Below are positions 22,599 through 31,037 of a stretch of 64,000 nt of DNA, in pieces (the first letter of the stretch is position 1; the number at the start of each line of letters is the position of its first letter). The notes below the pieces were generated by a model that ran no database searches, was not told where the DNA came from, and saw only the letters and a list, made by a program, of their open reading frames with translations. A program made the position numbers and the translations under genes. The stretch is from Sphingobacterium sp. FBM7-1 (lineage in GTDB: Bacteria > Bacteroidota > Bacteroidia > Sphingobacteriales > Sphingobacteriaceae), in contig NZ_JAJEWJ010000001.1 of NCBI RefSeq assembly GCF_020687765.1, positions 186,001-250,000 on the forward strand, given 5' to 3'.

Positions 22599-25346
22599 AT
22601 GAACATTGAGATTTTTAGAAATCAAATATCTAATATTAGATTACCATTGGAATCAGGCATCTATACAAAGCGGTTGATGTCAGAGCATACGCTTGTATTT
22701 ACCATCAATATAGCAAATGTTTTAGATATTACCATTGGGGATTACTTAACCTATAAAGGTGAAGTTATGACCGTTAATCAAGAACCGCAATACACCCAGC
22801 TAGGAAGCAACGTATTTGAATACGTTGTGACCTTTCAGGGTGCAAGGCATACATTGGAACGGTTTAAACTGAAGGATGAAGGTGCATTTGTGTTTGATTA
22901 TTTCGGAGACCTGACCGATTATATGTTTATGTTTTTGGAATGTCTCAATTCGATTGATTCGGGCTGGACGGTTGGAGAATTGGAAGACGTTGAACCGTTT
23001 GCGTTAGAATTTAACAAAATCGATTGCTTGTCAGCTTTGAATGATATTGCTGAAGCCTCTAAATGTGAATGGCAGATCGTAGGTAAAGAAATAACCATCA
23101 AAAAAACAGTTGGAACGGCTAGAGCTTTGACATTGCGATACGGAAAGGACAACGGTCTTTACTCATTGTCACGTCAAGCTTTGGTCAACAGCTCCATCAT
23201 TACCCGTGCTTATGCAGTAGGTGGGACACAAAATTTACCTCAGGGATATTCAAAAAAGCAATTGACGTTAGATGGTTATCTTGATGATCCTGTATCTGTT
23301 GACCTTTATGGAATACGTGAAGGAATTTTTGAAGATCATGAGATTTATCCTAAACGTACTGGATCGGTTACAGGGGTCGAGCAGATCAATGACCGTACCT
23401 TCAGTATTTCCGATAGTAGCTTAGATTTTGATTTGAACGGTCAACGTATTGAGGGAACTGAAGCAAAAATTGTTTTTAAGTCGGGAGGTTTGAACGGTCA
23501 AGAGTTTGCAATTCTTTCTTATAGCCCTACCTCGAAAACAATTCGATATAAAGCAAATGAAGATTCCAACGGCAATGTTACCCCATTTGGGGCAATGGTT
23601 GCTGAAGTCGGTGATTTATATACGCTTATTGGTATAAGAATGCCTGAAAGTTATGTTACATCTGCTTTATCCGAGTTGGAAGCAAAGCGATTGGAATATC
23701 TGAATTCAAATAAAGTGCCTAGAGTGGTCTATGAACTTGATACGGACATCCTTTGGCTAAAGAGACAAAACACCGAATTGTATGAAGGCGATATTGTTCA
23801 TGTAGTGGATGAAAAGATAGGACTTGATGATAACATTCGGGTGACGGCTGTCAGCTATCCAGCTATGTTCCCTGTACTAGAACAAGGAATGAAGTTCACA
23901 GCTGAAATTGGAAACGAGGTCACATATACACGCATCCAAAAGGCTGAAAAGGATATTAAAGAAACCAAAGAAGTTGTTACTCAGGTTAGCAAAACTAGCA
24001 TTGAAAATGATCGCAGGAACATCCAAGCCCTAAATGAATTTAAAGGGCTTGTGTTTGATCCTGATGGAAATTTGGAAGACGCCTTGATTCAGGCTATTGC
24101 TGGATTGTTCGGTACGGATAGCATGTACTATGATTTGGATAGCATTTCTTTGACTGTCAATGCTGGAAATGATGCTAATGCTATCAGTTTGACAGCTGGC
24201 AAACTCATACACAAGCGTTATAAAATTGATGGGCTTGGATATATATGGGATTTGCCTGTTTTTAATGCCAATGGTCTAATACCTACTAAACCATACTATT
24301 TGTCTGCCAAATGTTCACAAACAGCTTTAACTGGCGAATGGGTTTTGACAATAGATCAGCAAGCTGTTGATTCGGAAAACGGCTACTGGTTTTTTAATCT
24401 TGGTGTACTTTCATCCGTTATCGAAGGTAAACGATCCTTTAGACCAACAAAGATGTTTACCATGATCAGCGGTGGTGATATTGAAACGGACACAATTACT
24501 GCTTATTTTATCAATGTGGTTCGGCTCTTTGCTCAGTTGATTAGTGTTGGTTCTGATGGTTATTCAAATGCAGGCATTTCGGGGCTTGCAGATGCTGGTA
24601 ATTCATCTGTAAGGTTTTGGGCTGGTGCAACGGCTGAAAATAGAAATACAGCACCTTACAAAGTTCTTAATGATGGATCAATGTCAGCAACAAAAGGTAA
24701 GATCGGGGGCTTTGAAATTGATTCTACTACATTACGCTCATCAAATGTTGATGATGGCGGATCAAATCCTACAAATCCATCCAGTGGAATTATATTAAGT
24801 GATTGGGGTGTTTTGAGCAGAAATGCAGGTATGAGCTTTTTACCATCATCTACAGGTTTAGATTTTTCAGGGTCTTTAGTTGGCGAAGCTTCTGTTGTAA
24901 GACCTTCTGAGCGACCAATTTTCACATCAAATGTTCGTGCTGGTGTTATCGGTGTCAGGAGGCAAGATTTAGCAGCACAAGCATTGCAATTGCTTTGGGG
25001 AGCGTGGGGGCGTTATGGTGCAATGTTATCAAGCGTTAAGTTTCTTGGTGCTATGTACGAACCTGTAAGGGTTGATAATGAAAATGCTGATACTTACATA
25101 ACTGAATTTGATTACTACGTTGCCAAAGGTGGCTCAAATTCAAATGTATTTCTTCCATCCGTTGGAGTTGAAACAGGACGTTCAGTTTTAATTAAAAATG
25201 CTACAGGCGGTAATATCACAATCTATGGTAATGGAAGCGATATCTATAAAATGGATAACACGGCTTCAGGGAATTCAAGTCTTGTTCGTGGAGGAACTTA
25301 CAAGTATAGATATTCAGGAAGTCAGTGGCTTGAAGCTTATGGGTAA
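22599..25346 (+). CDS. tail tip / tail-associated protein
   Basis: This 915-residue protein is the last structural gene. Residues about 1-400 have the look of a tail-hub (gp27-like/Tal) domain: IFRNQISNIRLPLESGIYTKRL at the start, YVVTFQGARHTLERF, and later WLKRQNTELYEGDIVHVVDEKIGLDDN with VTAVSYPAMFP. A coiled-coil region around residues 445-475 (KAEKDIKETKEVVTQVSK) leads to a fibre-like part rich in Gly, Asn and Ser, ending with ITIYGNGSDIYKMDNTAS and a terminal aromatic-rich YKYRYSGSQWLEAYG. The end resembles exposed receptor-binding tips. It may also contact the fibre encoded just before. Confidence 0.65.
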   Translation: MNIEIFRNQISNIRLPLESGIYTKRLMSEHTLVFTINIANVLDITIGDYLTYKGEVMTVNQEPQYTQLGSNVFEYVVTFQGARHTLERFKLKDEGAFVFDYFGDLTDYMFMFLECLNSIDSGWTVGELEDVEPFALEFNKIDCLSALNDIAEASKCEWQIVGKEITIKKTVGTARALTLRYGKDNGLYSLSRQALVNSSIITRAYAVGGTQNLPQGYSKKQLTLDGYLDDPVSVDLYGIREGIFEDHEIYPKRTGSVTGVEQINDRTFSISDSSLDFDLNGQRIEGTEAKIVFKSGGLNGQEFAILSYSPTSKTIRYKANEDSNGNVTPFGAMVAEVGDLYTLIGIRMPESYVTSALSELEAKRLEYLNSNKVPRVVYELDTDILWLKRQNTELYEGDIVHVVDEKIGLDDNIRVTAVSYPAMFPVLEQGMKFTAEIGNEVTYTRIQKAEKDIKETKEVVTQVSKTSIENDRRNIQALNEFKGLVFDPDGNLEDALIQAIAGLFGTDSMYYDLDSISLTVNAGNDANAISLTAGKLIHKRYKIDGLGYIWDLPVFNANGLIPTKPYYLSAKCSQTALTGEWVLTIDQQAVDSENGYWFFNLGVLSSVIEGKRSFRPTKMFTMISGGDIETDTITAYFINVVRLFAQLISVGSDGYSNAGISGLADAGNSSVRFWAGATAENRNTAPYKVLNDGSMSATKGKIGGFEIDSTTLRSSNVDDGGSNPTNPSSGIILSDWGVLSRNAGMSFLPSSTGLDFSGSLVGEASVVRPSERPIFTSNVRAGVIGVRRQDLAAQALQLLWGAWGRYGAMLSSVKFLGAMYEPVRVDNENADTYITEFDYYVAKGGSNSNVFLPSVGVETGRSVLIKNATGGNITIYGNGSDIYKMDNTASGNSSLVRGGTYKYRYSGSQWLEAYG

Positions 25347-25352
25347 AAAGTA

Positions 25353-25463
25353 GCCTCCAGTCTTTTATTGGTCTCTCACAACGTCAAAAAGAAAATGCAC
25401 AAAGCACCATGCTGGAGGCGTAAAGCTCTTGCTGGCAATTTGTGCATTTTGTCGTTGTGAGAG
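25353..25463 (+). promoter_or_regulatory. large hairpin with an alternative pairing before the Mom-like gene
   Basis: Two perfect inverted arm pairs nest here: CTCTCACAACG (25373-25383) with 25453-25463, and AAAATGCACAAA (25392-25403) with 25439-25450, separated by an uneven internal loop (8 versus 2 nt). In addition GCCTCCAG (25353-25360) can pair with CTGGAGGC (25412-25419). That pairing crosses the main stem, so the two structures exclude each other. It starts just after the tail-tip stop and ends 42 bases before ATG 25506. This is the shape of an RNA switch or attenuator. In Mu, mom translation is held off by an RNA structure that the Com protein opens; the parallel is inference. Confidence 0.7.
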
Positions 25464-25505
25464 GTACAAATATAGCACAATTCAACTTAAACTTTATAAG
25501 AGATT

Positions 25506-26258
25506 ATGGAACTATTGAAAATTGTAAAAAAGACTTCAGGACTAGGGGAATTAGTAATAAAACCAATTGAAAAAAGGATCGCAAAAGAACTGATTGTAAA
25601 AAATCATTATAGCCACAAATGGAACGATGGCGGTTTCGGAAAATACAACTTTGGGATATTTAAAAGCAGTGATGAGGAAAATTGTTTGGGTGTTGCTGTT
25701 TATGGTTATTTAAAAAATCCAAATGCAAGGCTCTTTGAGCATCCTAATGAAAAAGCTTGGATGAGTGAACTAAACCGTATGTGGATATCTGATGAATTGG
25801 GTAAGAATGCAGAAACTGTACTTATTGGGGCTTCGTTGAAGCTGATAAAGAAAATGGATAAAGACGTTGTGGCTGTTCAGTCCTTTGCTGATGGCAGGCT
25901 TGGATGTGGTACAATTTACAAAGCCTCTAACTTTAAGTATTTTGGATATCACAATACTTTGTTCCTAAGAAATAAACGAACTGGTGAAGTAGTACATCAG
26001 CAGATATTCACAAATAGCACCTCAACTACTGGATATTTGAGAGCTAACATTTCATATTTGTTGGGTGATTTTGAAACATTCAGCGTTAAAACTTATAGGT
26101 ACATTTATCCTTTGTGTAAACACTTCAAATTCATCAAATCAAAAGAGCAAACATACCCAGAGTATGAAAAAGGAGAAACACCAACACAGTGGGTTAGGAA
26201 TACCACACTAATAAAAGATAGGTGTGTTAAGATGGTTTATGAATTGGTTTCAAAGTAA
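25506..26258 (+). CDS. Mom-like DNA adenine modification protein
   Basis: This 250-residue protein resembles the Mom family, which adds a methylcarbamoyl group to adenines in phage DNA and blocks restriction. The key features are VKNHYSHKWND (about residues 30-40), the GNAT-like KYNFGIFKSSDEENCLGVAVYGY strand pair, SELNRMWISDELGKNAETVLIGASLKLIKK, and SFADGRLGCGTIYKASNFKYFGY. Typical Mom proteins have these blocks in this order. It lies next to the phage right end, as mom does in Mu, and is followed by a strong terminator. No Com homologue lies beside it; the upstream hairpin may take over control. Confidence 0.75.
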   Translation: MELLKIVKKTSGLGELVIKPIEKRIAKELIVKNHYSHKWNDGGFGKYNFGIFKSSDEENCLGVAVYGYLKNPNARLFEHPNEKAWMSELNRMWISDELGKNAETVLIGASLKLIKKMDKDVVAVQSFADGRLGCGTIYKASNFKYFGYHNTLFLRNKRTGEVVHQQIFTNSTSTTGYLRANISYLLGDFETFSVKTYRYIYPLCKHFKFIKSKEQTYPEYEKGETPTQWVRNTTLIKDRCVKMVYELVSK

Positions 26259-26264
26259 TGTTAA

Positions 26265-26293
26265 AAGCCCTTTAAATTTGTTTTAAAGGGCTT
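26265..26293 (+). terminator. terminator after the Mom-like gene
   Basis: AAGCCCTTTAAA and its mirror TTTAAAGGGCTT form a perfect stem with a 5-6 nt loop, ending the phage transcript before the right end. The T-run is weak. Confidence 0.7.
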
Positions 26294-26496
26294 CATTTAT
26301 TTAATGCCTAATGGCTTGTTTTCAGTTGTTTTTAAAATGAAAAAAGGCTAACTTAACACTATAAAAATACAAAATTCGATTGATAATAACAACAAAAATA
26401 TGTGTTTAAATGCAAATAAATAACCCTTTTAAAATTGGTACATTTGGTTTTGATTTTTTTTAAAAATTTTGGGTCAAGCGGTTTTGGCGATTTTAA
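26294..26496. other. right terminal region of the prophage
   Basis: This AT-rich stretch holds no gene. It repeats elements of the form GGTTTTG-GATTTTAAA: GGTTTTGGCGATTTTAAA near the edge (about 26479-26496), GGTTTTGATTTTTTTTAAA about 30 bases inward, and less exact GTTTTTAAAATG and TGTTTAAATG copies farther left. Spaced repeats at the end are what Mu-type transposases bind. The precise last base is not resolved; a CA end is not visible at the expected point. Confidence 0.5.
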
Positions 26497-27544
26497 ACCT
26501 AATAATTTAATTGGCTTTAAAGCTAATTTTCGGTATCGTTATGACGTTTTTACGGCTCCCGATACCAATAAAGGTGCACAGGTTCTCCGGGAGCATCCGG
26601 ATATGCAGATTATCTTTTGTGATCAGCGCATGCCGGGCGAAATGGGCATTGATTTTTTCAGTCGTATAAAGAGTGATTTTCCGAGGCCGATCCGTATATT
26701 GCTAACAGCACATGCGGATTTGGAAACCGTTATAGATGCAATCAATACAGGGCATATATTTCGGTTCGTGCGTAAACCTTGGATTGAGGAGGAGATTATT
26801 TCTGCTGTTGAGGAAGCTAGTAAATTGTATATGGCGACCTCCTTGTTGGATATTCGGAATGAGGAGTTGCAAAAGGCATACGACGAGTTGGATAAGTTTG
26901 CGTATAGTGTAAGCCATGATCTTCGGGATCCCCTTACCGGGATTTTATCGGCGCTACAATTGGCATCGAGCTTGGATAGTCTAACGGAAATTCGAGAATT
27001 ACTGGGCTTAATGGAAGGTTCGGTGACCATGCTGGATGATTATATCAATAGTTTGCGAGATTACTATCTATTGCGCCGGGGCGAACTTAACCTTTCGGCG
27101 GTCGATTTCAATGAGCTGTTCGCAAACATTCAACAGTTTTATAAGATACATACACAGAACAGTCGCTTACAATTTAACGTCAGTGTGCAGCAGGAGGAAG
27201 CGTTTCAGGGAGATAAGGCCGTGCTGGAATTGATTTTACACAACCTACTTTCGAATGCCTTTAAGTATCAGCAGAAGGATATAGCCGTCAATCAGGTTAA
27301 TTTAGCGGTGGAAGTTCGGGAGGGGCACGCCTTTATAACCGTGAAAGACAACGGTATCGGCATTTCTCCTAAGAATATTGATAACATCTTCAAACTCTTC
27401 TTTAGAGATAGCGATCAAGCAGAAGGTATGGGTTTCGGCTTGTATAACGTGCAGAGCGCGCTTTCGAAGGTTCAAGGCACGATCAAGGTAGAATCCGAAC
27501 TGGGGATAGGTACCTGTTTCCGTGTAACAATCCCGAGTAAATAA
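26435..27544 (+). pseudogene. receiver/histidine-kinase gene cut by the prophage (3' part)
   Basis: The frame from about 26497 encodes a receiver domain missing its first ~12 residues, including the Asp pair of the acidic pocket. It keeps the phospho-acceptor Asp63 (IIFCDQRMPG), then a HisKA dimerisation domain with His160 (SVSHDLRDPLTG), and a HATPase with N-box (LHNLLSNAFKYQ), G1 box (VKDNGIGIS) and G2 box (GMGFGLYNV). The paralogue at 27569-28039 shows where the missing N-terminus would go (YVDDEENNLI). Residues 1-20 in this frame come from phage DNA, so an ATG there is accidental. The gene lost its promoter and acid pocket, so signalling is probably broken, although the kinase part could still be made from the phage end. 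Confidence 0.75.
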
Positions 27545-27568
27545 CCTATAGGGTTAAAAAAAGCAGCC

Positions 27569-28039
27569 TTAAGAAAGTAATTTCTGACGGAGCAAAAATT
27601 CCAATTGTTCGTTAGACACCTCTAGTTTGGAATAGGTTTCTAAGATCTGTTTCTTTTCGGCATAGATCTCATAGGCGCGTTGGATGGTCTCATCAAGCTC
27701 TTCTTCACTCCACGGTTTGCTGAGGTAATGAAAAATTTTCCCTTTGTTAACCGCGTCGATGACCGCACTCATATCGGTATAGCCCGTGAGTAGAATGCGC
27801 ATGGAGTCCGGATTGATTTTAATGATTTCTTCTAAGAATTCTACCCCCGTCATTCCCGGCATACGCTGGTCCGTAATGATGATATCGATCGGATGTGCTT
27901 TTACCATTTCTATGGCCTTTGCGCCGCTAATAGCGGTGTAGACCTTATATTTCATCCGAAAAGTAGCCTTAAAAGAAATTAGGTTATTTTCCTCGTCGTC
28001 CACGTATAATACAGAAATTTTACCGCCCTTATTTTCCAT
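27569..28039 (-). CDS. response regulator (receiver-only)
   Basis: This 156-residue protein is a CheY-like receiver. It has the acidic pair (YVDDEENN), a phospho-acceptor Asp (IIITDQRMPGMTG), the Thr/Ser switch (ILLTGYTD) and the Lys (YLSKPWSEEE), followed by a helix (LDETIQRAYEIYAEKKQIL) of about 45 residues. There is no output domain. The frame opens upstream to 28261, but the start at 28039 gives a normal receiver N-terminus and avoids overlap with the divergent radical SAM gene. It converges with the split receiver-kinase gene and is a close paralogue of its receiver, so the two probably belonged to one signalling system. Confidence 0.8.
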   Translation of the reverse strand: MENKGGKISVLYVDDEENNLISFKATFRMKYKVYTAISGAKAIEMVKAHPIDIIITDQRMPGMTGVEFLEEIIKINPDSMRILLTGYTDMSAVIDAVNKGKIFHYLSKPWSEEELDETIQRAYEIYAEKKQILETYSKLEVSNEQLEFLLRQKLLS

Positions 28040-28183
28040 TTTCTTTAATCCTTTTACACTGAGAAAAATGTATACCAAGGTAAAGACAATATTTGGGGAA
28101 TTAAAGTAACAAATATTGTCGTAATGTAATTTTTTTGTTTCGACGTCGTTATGGTGAGCTAATATTTTTAGTATTTTTGTGGT

Positions 28184-29254
28184 ATGGATACAAACGAAGA
28201 GACCTATTTCAAGGGCAGAGGCGCACAGGTTAATCCTCATAATAAATTTTTTGAACAGCAATATGTGCAGGAGTATATAGAAGGTTTGGATGAACCGTTT
28301 CTTGCGGCTGAGGGGACAAAGATTATCGGGACGTACCCTAAGTCGATCTTGGCTAAGGTGGATAGTCCAGATATCGGATTTTCCCGTTCTTTAAATCCTT
28401 ATCAAGGGTGCGAACATGGTTGTATTTATTGTTATGCGCGCAACTCGCACCAGTATTGGGGGTACAGTGCGGGTTTGGATTTCGAACGGAAGATTCTGGT
28501 AAAATATAACGCTGTGGAGTTGCTGGAAGAGGCGTTTAACCGAGAGACCTATACGCCGGAATTGATTTTTATGTCCGGCAATACGGATTGTTACCAACCG
28601 ATTGAACGTAAATTACAACTTACCAGGCGGCTTTTGTCAACGTTTTTGACGTATAAACATCCGGTTTCGTTGATTAGTAAAAATGTGCTAATGCTACGTG
28701 ATTTGGATATCTTAACCGAATTGGCAACACTTGGTCTGGTTCGGGTGTCCGTAACCATCAACAGTTTGCGGGAGGAAGTGCGGCGTAAGATGGAGCCGCG
28801 TACGGCTACGGCAGGGGCCAGACTGAAGTTGATCGAGCAATTGGCGGAACGGAATATTCCGGTGTCGCTGATGATTGCGCCTATTGTTCCCGGCATCAAT
28901 AGTGACGAAATGCCGGCCTTGATCAAGCAGGCGGCCAATGCGGGGGCACGATGGGCTAGTTACACGATTGTTCGTTTAAATGGCGCGATCGCACAAATTT
29001 TTACAGATTGGGTACATAAGAATTATCCCGATAGTGCTGCCAAGATTATACACGGTATTGAGGCTTGCCACGGCGGAAAGTTGAACGATAGTCAATGGGG
29101 CAGAAGGATTCGGGGGGATGGGGAGACTGCTGCTGGCATACGGCAGTTATTCAACATTGCTGTCCAGAAATATATGAATGGTCCGGCTGCCCCGCCTTTG
29201 CGAACGGATTTATTTACGAGGCCCAATCGGGACGGGCAATTGCAGCTGTTTTGA
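28184..29254 (+). CDS. PA0069-type radical SAM protein
   Basis: This 356-residue protein has the radical SAM cluster motif CxxxCxxC at residues 76, 80 and 83 (CEHGCIYCYARN). After it come YWGYSAGLDFERKILVK, ELIFMSGNTDCYQP and RLNGAI, all of which match the PA0069/Rv2578c subgroup related to spore photoproduct lyase. It uses an iron-sulfur cluster and S-adenosylmethionine to make a radical; the substrate of this subgroup is unknown. A TATTTTTG box at 28172-28179 sits right before the ATG, so the mRNA may be almost leaderless. A terminator follows at 29264-29293. Confidence 0.85.
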   Translation: MDTNEETYFKGRGAQVNPHNKFFEQQYVQEYIEGLDEPFLAAEGTKIIGTYPKSILAKVDSPDIGFSRSLNPYQGCEHGCIYCYARNSHQYWGYSAGLDFERKILVKYNAVELLEEAFNRETYTPELIFMSGNTDCYQPIERKLQLTRRLLSTFLTYKHPVSLISKNVLMLRDLDILTELATLGLVRVSVTINSLREEVRRKMEPRTATAGARLKLIEQLAERNIPVSLMIAPIVPGINSDEMPALIKQAANAGARWASYTIVRLNGAIAQIFTDWVHKNYPDSAAKIIHGIEACHGGKLNDSQWGRRIRGDGETAAGIRQLFNIAVQKYMNGPAAPPLRTDLFTRPNRDGQLQLF

Positions 29255-29263
29255 GAAAAAATG

Positions 29264-29293
29264 AAGCGCGCTAACCTCAGGGCTAGCGCGCTT
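29264..29293 (-). terminator. terminator shared by convergent genes
   Basis: AAGCGCGCTA (29264-29273) and TAGCGCGCTT (29284-29293) form a perfect 10-bp stem. On the minus strand a T6 run follows, so it mainly ends the cyclophilin-DUF5606 transcript. Confidence 0.75.
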
Positions 29294-29312
29294 CCACTAC
29301 CGAACGTATGGG

Positions 29313-29717
29313 TTATTGTTCGATCGGTTCAGGTGCTTCTTCGCTAAATAACGGAAGCTCCTTGATAATGTTGTACCAAGATATGATTTTTTTCATATCC
29401 GAGGCGTATACACGCGACTCGTCGTGTCCCGGTGCTACTTCCCGGAAAAATTCACGTAAAGCTTTCCCGTCTTTGCTATCGGGTAGATTTTCGCCGCGTT
29501 CTTTGATGTTTGCAAATACGTCCAATAAGCGTATTTCTTCTTCTTCACCGTAAATCGTAATGTCTTCCAGCGTAGCCATTTTTGTGGTGGATAGGTTGAC
29601 GGTGGATTTGATTTTCTTTTCGTCTAACGTTTCTAAGATAAATCCATTTTTACTCTGTCCGACCAATTTAAAAAGGCCTGGTTTTCCCGTAACTGATACT
29701 AAAGCTCTTAAATTCAT
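29313..29717 (-). CDS. DUF5606-domain protein
   Basis: This 134-residue protein fits DUF5606, a small Bacteroidota domain of unknown function: it begins NLRALVSVTGKPGLFKLVGQ ('lk.ivsvsGkpGLfkl') and continues with GFILETLDEKK and the acidic LEDITIYGEEEEIRLLDVF. The middle is charged and the end has WYNIIKELPLF. It probably binds nucleic acid or helps translation, but nothing shows this directly. It is cotranscribed with the cyclophilin gene (13 bases apart). Confidence 0.75.
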   Translation of the reverse strand: MNLRALVSVTGKPGLFKLVGQSKNGFILETLDEKKIKSTVNLSTTKMATLEDITIYGEEEEIRLLDVFANIKERGENLPDSKDGKALREFFREVAPGHDESRVYASDMKKIISWYNIIKELPLFSEEAPEPIEQ

Positions 29718-29730
29718 TTTTATTTAGTTA

Positions 29731-30189
29731 CTATCCTTCGATAACCTCTATTCCTAATATGCGATCGCCCTGACGGATATCATCTACCAAATCAACATTC
29801 TCGATGACTTTACCAAAACAAGTGTGGTTTCTGTCTAAATGCGCCGTATTGTTGCGGCTGTGACAGACAAAGAATTGCGAGCCTCCGGTGTTTCTGCCGG
29901 CATGTGCCATAGACAATACGCCGCGATCATGGTATTGGTTCTCACCCGTCAATTCACAATCGATTTTGTATCCGGGACCTCCGGTACCAGGTACGCCGCT
30001 TGCACCTTCCCGTGTGTTGGGGCATCCGCCTTGAATAACGAAGTCAGGGATTACCCGATGAAAAGTCAGTCCGTCGTAATAACCTGATTTCGCCAATTTA
30101 ATGAAATTGGCTACTGTATTGGGAGCGTCTTCCGTGTAAAACTGCACGGTCATATCGCCTTTTTCCGTCTTAATAATCGCTTTACTCAT
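29731..30189 (-). CDS. peptidyl-prolyl cis-trans isomerase (cyclophilin)
   Basis: This 152-residue protein is a single-domain cyclophilin that speeds rotation of peptide bonds before proline. The conserved core is present: [13 protein letters not shown], then [22 protein letters not shown], and [12 protein letters not shown]. Length is normal for a cytosolic form, and no signal peptide precedes the first strand ([12 protein letters not shown]). It is followed after 13 bases by the DUF5606 gene on the same strand. Start is the only ATG at the edge of the domain. Confidence 0.9.
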   Translation of the reverse strand: MSKAIIKTEKGDMTVQFYTEDAPNTVANFIKLAKSGYYDGLTFHRVIPDFVIQGGCPNTREGASGVPGTGGPGYKIDCELTGENQYHDRGVLSMAHAGRNTGGSQFFVCHSRNNTAHLDRNHTCFGKVIENVDLVDDIRQGDRILGIEVIEG

Positions 30190-30326
30190 GTTTTCATATT
30201 TATATGGAATTGCAAAGATAAAATTTCTCGACGAATTGCGGTGGTCTAATCGTTAAGATTTGTTAACACATTTGTTCTGCCATGCTTGTTTTTACTAAAA
30301 AAAGTAGTAGATTTAACTAACCATTT

Positions 30327-31025
30327 ATGCTTGTTGACATGGAAAAACTTATTATTCGGGAATGGTCGGAAGCCGACCGCCCGCGCGAAAAGTTATTGGA
30401 ACAGGGTAGGAGAGCTCTGTCTGATGCGGAATTGATGGCGATTTTGATCGGCTCGGGCTCCCGAAAGGAAACAGCCGTAGAACTCTGTCGTCGTATACTA
30501 GCGGACGCGCAACACAATTTAAATAACATTGCTAGGTTAGAGGTGCCGGATCTATGCAGCTACCGTGGAATCGGTGAAGCGAAGGCCATCAGCATTATAG
30601 CGGCGCTGGAGTTGGGGCGCCGTCGTCGAGAGATGCAGCCAGAAGTTATCCCAATATTGAACAGCAGCCGAAAAGTATATGATTATTTTAGCGGCTATAT
30701 ACAGGATTTGCCGCATGAAGAGTTTTGGGTACTATATTTAAATACCGGATGCAAATTACTGGATAGGAAGCTGATAGGTCGTGGCGGAAATGATGCAACG
30801 CCGGTTGATGTGCGGGTTGTCCTGCGCTTCGCATTGCAGGTACAGGCAAATTCCATGATATTAGCCCACAACCATCCGTCGGGCACGCTGCGGGCCAGCA
30901 ACGCCGATAAGCTCATCACCAAACGTATTGTAACCGCCGCGGAACTGATGGGTATTGGCGTAAATGACCACATCATTTTTACGGATACCGCTTATTTCAG
31001 TTTCCGCGACGAAGGCTTGTTGTGA
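30327..31025 (+). CDS. radC: RadC-family JAB1/MPN protein
   Basis: This 232-residue protein has a helix-hairpin-helix-like N-terminal half and a JAB1/MPN metal-binding core: AHNHPSG followed 10 residues later by an Asp (NADK) and the closing VNDHIIFTD. These residues bind one zinc in the RadC family. Despite the name, a direct role in DNA repair has not been upheld in studied cases; genes of this family often sit with mobile elements but this one is in the core chromosome. It has two possible starts, 30327 (MLVDMEKL) and 30339 (MEKL); homologues usually begin near the second. Confidence 0.85.
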   Translation: MLVDMEKLIIREWSEADRPREKLLEQGRRALSDAELMAILIGSGSRKETAVELCRRILADAQHNLNNIARLEVPDLCSYRGIGEAKAISIIAALELGRRRREMQPEVIPILNSSRKVYDYFSGYIQDLPHEEFWVLYLNTGCKLLDRKLIGRGGNDATPVDVRVVLRFALQVQANSMILAHNHPSGTLRASNADKLITKRIVTAAELMGIGVNDHIIFTDTAYFSFRDEGLL

Positions 31026-31037
31026 GCAAGGGCTATT

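Larger units (their letters stand above)
1..26496. mobile_element. Mu-like transposable prophage, right part
   Basis: The stretch holds recognisable Mu-type head genes (terminase, DUF935/gp29-like portal, gp30/MuF-like domain, gp36-like, gpG-like), a GemA-like early gene and a Mom-like gene next to the right end. The tail genes are of siphovirus type. The DNA looks more AT-rich than the flanking chromosome. The right boundary is inferred at about 26493-26498: from there the reading frame matches a receiver domain (DEPNNLIGFKANF-like), whereas just upstream it does not. The left end, transposase and repressor lie before position 1. The exact terminus and target duplication cannot be fixed without the left junction. 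Confidence 0.9.

Noticed and set aside
25347..25505. Retron or diversity-generating element in the hairpin region
   Set aside because: No reverse transcriptase gene and no template/variable repeat pair are in the window.
27545..27568. AACC/GGTT stem between convergent genes as a terminator
   Set aside because: Only four base pairs; too weak to list, though the short A-run on the plus strand is compatible.
28040..28261. Upstream extension of the response regulator frame (minus strand)
   Set aside because: The 74 extra residues do not look like any domain, and they overlap the start and promoter of the divergent radical SAM gene. ATG 28039 gives a normal receiver.
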